From: Mesoterricola silvestris
GTDB lineage: Bacteria > Acidobacteriota > Holophagae > Holophagales > Holophagaceae
Assembly: GCF_030295405.1 (NCBI RefSeq)
Contig: NZ_AP027080.1
Coordinates: forward strand, 434,001 to 498,000
Length of the DNA stretch: 64,000 nucleotides
Direction of reading: 5' to 3'
The notes beneath the pieces are model-generated. The model worked only from the letters and a program-made list of their open reading frames with translations, made no database searches and had not been told where the DNA came from. Positions 59,550 to 64,000 of this stretch are shown one piece after another. The position numbers and the translations under genes are program-made. Numbering within the stretch: position 1 is the stretch's first letter; each line of letters opens with the position of its first letter.

Positions 59550-60865
59550 GCGCCGAAGCCCCTCCCGCCCGGCACTGGCTCCTGGCCGAGAAGCGCGCCC
59601 CCCTGCCCCCCCCGGGGCGGGGCCACCGGCCCTTCCGGAAGCTGTTCCACCTGCTCTGCTTCCTGGTGTTCCTCGTCCTGCCCTTCTCCAACCTGATGCG
59701 CTTCGACATCCCCCGCCAGCGGTTCTTCTTCGCCGGCTTCGAGGTGCTCATCAGCGAGTTCAGCATCCTGTTCTTCGCCCTGATGTTCCTGATGTTCGTC
59801 ATCGCGGTGGTGGCCATCATGTACGGGCGGGTCTACTGCGGCTACGCCTGCCCCCAGATGATCTTCAGCGAGGCCAGCACGGCCGTGGAGGCCTGGGCGG
59901 CGCGCATGGCCCAGAAATGGACGGCGCAGCCCGCGGCCCGGAAGGCGCTGGGCAAGGGCCTCTTCCTGGCCATCCTGGCCGTGGCCTCGGTGTTCCTGGC
60001 CTTCGTCTTCATGGCCTACTTCATCGAGCCCCGGGACCTGCTGGGGCGCCTGGCCCGCTTCGACCTGGCCTCCGTGGGCGGCATCATGGGGGCCTCGGTC
60101 ACCCTGGTGACCTTCCTGGACTTCAGCCTGGTCAAGCAGACCTTCTGCACCACCGTGTGCCCCTACGGGTACATGCAGGGCATGCTCCAGGACAAGCACT
60201 CCCTCCTGGTGGCCTACCAGGACCCCGCCAATGCCTGCATCGACTGCAGGAAGTGCGTGCGGGTCTGCGAGATGGGCATCGACATCCGCAAGGGCCCCTA
60301 CCAGATCGAATGCGTCCACTGCGGCGACTGCATCGACGCCTGCGACGAGGTGCTGGCCAAGGTGGGCCACCCCGGGCTCATCCACTACTCCTGGGGCGGG
60401 TCCGTGGCGGCCGCGGCGAAGGAGCCGTGGTACCGGAGGTGGGGGTTCAGGGATCCCAAGCGCTTCGTCATCCTCTTCGTGATGGTGGCCTACCTGACGG
60501 CGCTGGGGCTGACGCTCTGGCTGCGCAAGCCCGTCCTCATGCGCCTGACCCCGGACCGCACGACCCTCTTCACCGTGCTTCCCGACGGCAGCGTGGCCAA
60601 CCGGGTCCGCATGAACCTGGCCAACCGCTCCCCGAAGCCGGTGCAGATCCGCATCTGGGTGGAGGGGCTGCCGGGGGCCCGGGTGGTGCTGGATCCCAAT
60701 CCCCTCACCCTGGCCCCGGGCGCGGCCCTGGAGCGGAGCTTCGACATCGCCGCCCCCGCCGGGGACCGGGAGCTGAATCCCATCCGGGTGGTCTTCCAGT
60801 CCTCGGACCGGGGCGCCTCCGATGCCGCCGAAATGAACTTCTTCATGCCCACCCGGAGAAACTGA
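59546..60865 (+). CDS. ccoG: cbb3 oxidase accessory protein CcoG (FixG/RdxA)
   Basis: Polytopic Fe-S protein that reduces copper during cbb3 assembly. The 439 residues have four or five helices, the membrane-linked Cys motifs YCGYACPQ and CTTVCPYGYMQ, two ferredoxin motifs CIDCRKCVRVCEMGID and CVHCGDCIDACDE (about 228-270), a further helix near 310, and a C-terminal Ig-like FixG_C domain (about 330-439). Full length for the family. ATGA overlap with the flavoprotein stop. Confidence 0.88.
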   Translation: MSAEAPPARHWLLAEKRAPLPPPGRGHRPFRKLFHLLCFLVFLVLPFSNLMRFDIPRQRFFFAGFEVLISEFSILFFALMFLMFVIAVVAIMYGRVYCGYACPQMIFSEASTAVEAWAARMAQKWTAQPAARKALGKGLFLAILAVASVFLAFVFMAYFIEPRDLLGRLARFDLASVGGIMGASVTLVTFLDFSLVKQTFCTTVCPYGYMQGMLQDKHSLLVAYQDPANACIDCRKCVRVCEMGIDIRKGPYQIECVHCGDCIDACDEVLAKVGHPGLIHYSWGGSVAAAAKEPWYRRWGFRDPKRFVILFVMVAYLTALGLTLWLRKPVLMRLTPDRTTLFTVLPDGSVANRVRMNLANRSPKPVQIRIWVEGLPGARVVLDPNPLTLAPGAALERSFDIAAPAGDRELNPIRVVFQSSDRGASDAAEMNFFMPTRRN

Positions 60866-60867
60866 CC

Positions 60868-61023
60868 ATGGACGACAAGAAACGGAACGGACGGTTCTAC
60901 CTGGGCTTCTTCGGCCTGGTGTGCGTGCTGTTCATCGGCCTCCTGGGGTACGTGTACAACCGGGTCTCCCACGCGCGGATCGAGATGCTGGACGAGCACG
61001 GCAAGACCGTCGCCGTGCGCTGA
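60868..61023 (+). CDS. tiny membrane protein in the CcoH position
   Basis: A 51-residue protein with one helix (about 10-30) and a short tail. It lies between ccoG and ccoI where ccoH (FixH, about 150-170 residues) is usual, but lacks the FixH periplasmic domain. It may be a minimal CcoH or an unrelated small subunit. Begins 2 bases after the ccoG stop. Confidence 0.55.
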   Translation: MDDKKRNGRFYLGFFGLVCVLFIGLLGYVYNRVSHARIEMLDEHGKTVAVR

Positions 61024-61025
61024 AC

Positions 61026-63407
61026 ATGGCGGTCTGCGACCTCTGCGGCAGCCCCGCGGGGCCGGGGGCCTGCTCCCGGACCTTCCTGGACGCGCCGCGG
61101 ACCTTCTGCTGCAACGGCTGCATGAACGTCTACGCCATCCTGGTGGAAAGCGGAGCCGTGGCCGCGGGGGAGGACCTGCGCTCCTCCGAGGTGTTCCTGC
61201 AGAGCCTGAAGCTGGGCCTCATCGCGGCGCCCGACGAGGGCCGGCCCGCCATTCCGGAGGGGGCCGAGACCCGGGAGGAGCTCTACCAGATCTCGGGCAT
61301 GTGGTGCACCTCCTGCGGGTGGCTGGTGGAGCACGCCCTGGCGCGGGAGTACGGCGTAGTGAGCGCGGACGTGCTGTTCACCTCCGATCTCCTGAAGATC
61401 CGCTACTGCCCCCAGTACCTTCCGCCGGGGGTCATCCCGGACCGGGTGGCCTCCCTGGGCTACCGGGCCCAGCCCTTCGGGGCCGAGGGGGACCGCAAGG
61501 GATGGCAGGACATGCTCCTGCGCCTGGGCATCGCCTTCGGCATGTGGATGAACGTGATGCTCTTCAGCCTGGTGGTCTACGCCAGCTTCTTCGAGGGCAT
61601 CGCCGAGGGGGCGCGGCGGGCCGTGCCCTTCATCCTCATGGGCCTGGCGCTCCCGGCCGTCACCTATTCGGCCTGGCCCATCCACCGCCTGGCCTGGTTC
61701 GGGCTCAAGCAGGGCCGCCTGCGCCTGGAGGCCCTCATCTCCACGGGCGTCCTGGCCGCCTTCGCCTACAGCGCCGCCCAGGCCTTCCTGGGGGGGCGTC
61801 ACTACTACTTCGACACGGCCTGCGCCATCGTCACCCTCATGCTCACGGGCAAGGCCCTGGAGCGCTCCGCCAAGGAGCGCAGCGCCCGGGCCATCGCCAT
61901 GCTGCACCGGCTCCTGCCCCGCAAGGCCCGCATCCGGGTGGAGGGGGAGGAGCGCTTCGTGGCCATCGAGGCCCTGGCGCCGGGCATGGTCTTCCTGGTG
62001 AAGCCGGGGGAGCGCATCCCCGCCGACGGCCTCGTGGTGGCCGGCGCTTCCTCCGTGGACGAATCCGTCATCACAGGGGAATCGGAACTGCGGTCCCGGG
62101 TCCCGGGGGACCCGGTGGTGTGCGGCAGCCTCAACGCCGCGGGGGTCCTGGAGGTGCGGGTCACCCACGCCAGCGCGGATTCCTCCCTGGCCCAGATCGT
62201 CAAGTCGGTGGAGGGGGCCCTGGCCAACCGCAGCTCCCTGGAGCGCGCCGTGGACCGGGTCTCCCGGCTCTTCATCCCGGTGGTGCTGGCCATCGCCCTG
62301 GGGACCCTCGCGGGCTGCCTCGCCCTGCGCCTGGGGCCCACCGTGGCCATGCTGCGGGCCATCGCCGTGCTGGTCATCGCCTGCCCCTGCGCCCTGGGCA
62401 TCGCCACGCCCCTGGCCACCACCGCGGCCGTGGGCGCCGCCTCCCGCAAGGGCATCCTCATCCGGGACGTGGGCGTCCTGGAGACCTTCCGCCGGGTGGA
62501 CGCGGTGGTGCTGGACAAGACGGGCACCATGACCGAGGGGGTCTTCAAGGTGCGGGGCGCGGCCCTGGAGCGCCTGGACCTGGCCGCGGCCCTGGAGGCC
62601 TACTCCGAGCACCCCCTGGGCCACGCCCTGGTGGCCCATGCCCGGGAGCGGGGCATCGCGCCCGGGGACGCCGCCGATCTGGAGATCCATCCGGGACTGG
62701 GCCTCGCGGGCCGGGTGGGCCCCCACCGGGTGGCGGTGGGCAACCGCCGCCTCATGGAACGGGAGGGGGCCGAACCCACCCCGGAGACGACGGCCCTGGC
62801 TTCGGCCTGGCAGGCCGAGGGCTTCACCGTGGTCTTCGGCGCCGTGGACGGGGCGCCCACCGGGGCCCTGGCCTTCGGCGACGCCCCCCGCAGGGACGCC
62901 GCCGACCTGGTGGCGGCCCTCAGGGCCCGGGGCGTGCGCACCCTCCTCCTCTCGGGGGACGCCCGGAGCACCACGGCGCACATGGGCCGGCGCCTGGGGG
63001 TGGACGAGTGCCTGGGCGAGGTGCCCCCCGCCGAGAAGGCCGAGGCCGTGCGGCGCCTGCAGGCCCGGGGCGCCGTGGTGGCCATGGTGGGCGACGGGGT
63101 CAACGACGCCCCGGCCCTGGCCGCCGCCGACCTGGGCATCGCCCTGGGCTCGGGCGCCGACCTGGCCATGCACGCCGCCCCCATCGTGCTGCTGGGGGGC
63201 GGCCTCCTGCGCATCGACGGGACCTTCCGCCTGGCGGAGCGGACCGTCACCATCATCCGGCAGAACCTCTTCTGGGCCTTCTTCTACAACGCCGTGGGCA
63301 TCAGCCTGGCCATCACCGGGGTGCTCAATCCCATCCTGGCCGCGGGGGCCATGGTGCTTTCGAGCCTGTCGGTGATCGGGAATTCCCTGAGGCTGGGCCG
63401 GGGCTGA
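61026..63407 (+). CDS. ccoI: copper-translocating P-type ATPase CcoI/FixI
   Basis: Exports copper into the membrane or periplasm for the CuB site of cbb3 oxidase. The 793-residue protein has an N-terminal Cys-rich region (CDLCGS...CCNGC, as in FixI), a degenerate heavy-metal domain with MWCTSCGW, P1B helices, the transport motif C453-P-C455, TGES phosphatase motif, the phosphorylation site D497 in DKTGT, HPLG near 525 and MVGDGVNDAPAL. All catalytic motifs are intact. It starts 2 bases after the small gene before it and ends the operon; a hairpin with a short T-run follows. Confidence 0.88.
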   Translation: MAVCDLCGSPAGPGACSRTFLDAPRTFCCNGCMNVYAILVESGAVAAGEDLRSSEVFLQSLKLGLIAAPDEGRPAIPEGAETREELYQISGMWCTSCGWLVEHALAREYGVVSADVLFTSDLLKIRYCPQYLPPGVIPDRVASLGYRAQPFGAEGDRKGWQDMLLRLGIAFGMWMNVMLFSLVVYASFFEGIAEGARRAVPFILMGLALPAVTYSAWPIHRLAWFGLKQGRLRLEALISTGVLAAFAYSAAQAFLGGRHYYFDTACAIVTLMLTGKALERSAKERSARAIAMLHRLLPRKARIRVEGEERFVAIEALAPGMVFLVKPGERIPADGLVVAGASSVDESVITGESELRSRVPGDPVVCGSLNAAGVLEVRVTHASADSSLAQIVKSVEGALANRSSLERAVDRVSRLFIPVVLAIALGTLAGCLALRLGPTVAMLRAIAVLVIACPCALGIATPLATTAAVGAASRKGILIRDVGVLETFRRVDAVVLDKTGTMTEGVFKVRGAALERLDLAAALEAYSEHPLGHALVAHARERGIAPGDAADLEIHPGLGLAGRVGPHRVAVGNRRLMEREGAEPTPETTALASAWQAEGFTVVFGAVDGAPTGALAFGDAPRRDAADLVAALRARGVRTLLLSGDARSTTAHMGRRLGVDECLGEVPPAEKAEAVRRLQARGAVVAMVGDGVNDAPALAAADLGIALGSGADLAMHAAPIVLLGGGLLRIDGTFRLAERTVTIIRQNLFWAFFYNAVGISLAITGVLNPILAAGAMVLSSLSVIGNSLRLGRG

Positions 63408-63428
63408 GGGGGGGGTATTCCGCCAACC

Positions 63429-63453
63429 GGGGAAGGTCTTTCACTTCCCCTTT
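63429..63453 (+). terminator. terminator after the ccoI-type gene
   Basis: GGGGAAG (63429-63435) pairs with CTTCCCC (63444-63450) over an 8-base loop and is followed by TTT. It overlaps the stop codon of the convergent peptidase gene at 63441. Confidence 0.55.
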
Positions 63454-64000
63454 GCTTCCAGCTGCGCCACCAGGGCCGCCACGGCGGCCTCCAGCTGCTG
63501 GTCCCGGCCGCCGCTCATGGCCGCGGGTTCGTTGGCCACGTCGATGTCGGGTTCCAGCTGGTTGTTCTCGCAGAACTTGCCATCGGGGGTGCGCCAGCCG
63601 CCCTGGGGGATGCCGAAGACCAGGGTGGGGTCGATCTGGGCCTCCCACCACACGAAGGTGCCGGTGCCGGGCACGGGCTTGCCCACGGTGCTGCCCAGCC
63701 CCTTGAGCTTGTAGGCCACGGGGAAGAGGTGGGCGTCGGAGTAGTTGCCTTCGCTCATGAGGACGATGGAGGGCTTGACCCACTTGAGCAGGGGCTCGTG
63801 GCCGTAGGGGAGGCCCCGGGGGATGATGTCGAAGTACTTCCTGCCGCTCAGGAAGTCCGAAAGCTGTTCGTGGATGTTTCCGCCGCCGTTGAAGCGGGTG
63901 TCCACCACCAGGGCCTCCTTGCCGCTGTGGCGGCCCAGGGCCTCGTCCACCACGGTGCGCATGCTGGCGTCGTCCATGGACCGCACGTGGACGTAGCCCA
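63441..64000 (-). CDS. S41/tricorn-type peptidase, C-terminal part (cut by the window edge)
   Basis: The reading frame runs off the right edge; about 186 C-terminal residues are visible. ALVVDTRFNGGGNIHEQLSDFL, shown as VVDTRFNGGGN, is the S41 core motif, and the segment SIVLMSEGNYSDAHLFPVAYK contains the expected catalytic Ser region (SEGNYSDA), followed by GTGTFVWWEAQ. This pattern is that of tricorn-core/PDZ-containing S41 peptidases, often large exported proteins with a beta-propeller N-terminus, which is not visible here. Convergent with ccoI. Confidence 0.75.
   Translation of the reverse strand, partial: GYVHVRSMDDASMRTVVDEALGRHSGKEALVVDTRFNGGGNIHEQLSDFLSGRKYFDIIPRGLPYGHEPLLKWVKPSIVLMSEGNYSDAHLFPVAYKLKGLGSTVGKPVPGTGTFVWWEAQIDPTLVFGIPQGGWRTPDGKFCENNQLEPDIDVANEPAAMSGGRDQQLEAAVAALVAQLEAKGK

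Overview
The window comes from a very GC-rich bacterial chromosome. Genes are tightly packed, mostly as ATGA or GTGA stop/start overlaps, with short AT-rich islands where promoters should lie. Gene style and content (a quinol:cytochrome c oxidoreductase cluster joined to cbb3 oxidase genes, an IcmF mutase operon, Ig-like surface lipoproteins) fit an aerobic or facultative acidobacterium of the Holophagae type (Geothrix/Holophaga relatives). That placement is inference from protein style; no rRNA or tRNA gene was recognised.

Region 1 (1-17.2 kb, + strand) is one long surface-polysaccharide operon of 16 genes. It holds a membrane nucleotide-sugar 4,6-dehydratase, a Wzz-like chain-length protein, a WbpA/B/D/E-type set for a 2,3-diacetamido-uronic acid sugar, a Wzx flippase, a Wzy-like polymerase/ligase, two glycosyltransferases, FemAB-like, ATP-grasp and HAD proteins, a PglC-type initiating phosphoglycosyl transferase, a PIG-L deacetylase and a second sugar aminotransferase. 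A strong hairpin terminator follows. Next come two paralogous secreted proteins of unknown function (17.4-20.0 kb) and a membrane histidine kinase (to 21.4 kb). A 13-base block plus an AT palindrome is shared by the leaders of the operon and of the secreted pair.

Region 2 (21.4-23.0 kb) is a divergent TetR regulator/aldo-keto reductase pair whose base composition differs from its surroundings. Region 3 (23.2-34.6 kb, - strand) is an eight-gene acyl-CoA operon: IcmF mutase, acyl-CoA dehydrogenase, three acyl-CoA carboxylase subunits, crotonase, 3-hydroxyacyl-CoA dehydrogenase and thiolase. Together these would oxidise and carboxylate short or branched acyl-CoAs.

Region 4 (34.6-50.6 kb) is mixed: a large Ig-domain lipoprotein, a small alarmone-hydrolase-like HD protein, a POT peptide transporter, a NapH-like Fe-S membrane protein, malate:quinone oxidoreductase, an S9 peptidase, the CcsA/ResB cytochrome c maturation pair with a small lipoprotein, a YfiR-like secreted protein, and a small membrane protein divergent from an Rrf2 Fe-S regulator.

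Region 5 (51.4-63.4 kb, + strand) is a respiratory operon: CcoS-like protein, Rieske protein, cytochrome b, a seven-heme cytochrome c, CcoN, CcoO, two small membrane proteins, a GltD-like flavoprotein with ferredoxin clusters and an internal 30-residue duplication, CcoG, a tiny membrane protein at the CcoH position, and the CcoI copper ATPase. No separate CcoP is present; the heptaheme cytochrome may take its place. A truncated S41/tricorn-type peptidase ends the window on the - strand.

The most unusual non-coding feature is a family of structured intergenic repeats near 23.1, 40.8, 44.8-45.2 and 50.6-51.0 kb. Flanks and a small hairpin loop are conserved, while the stem sequences differ from copy to copy yet still pair.
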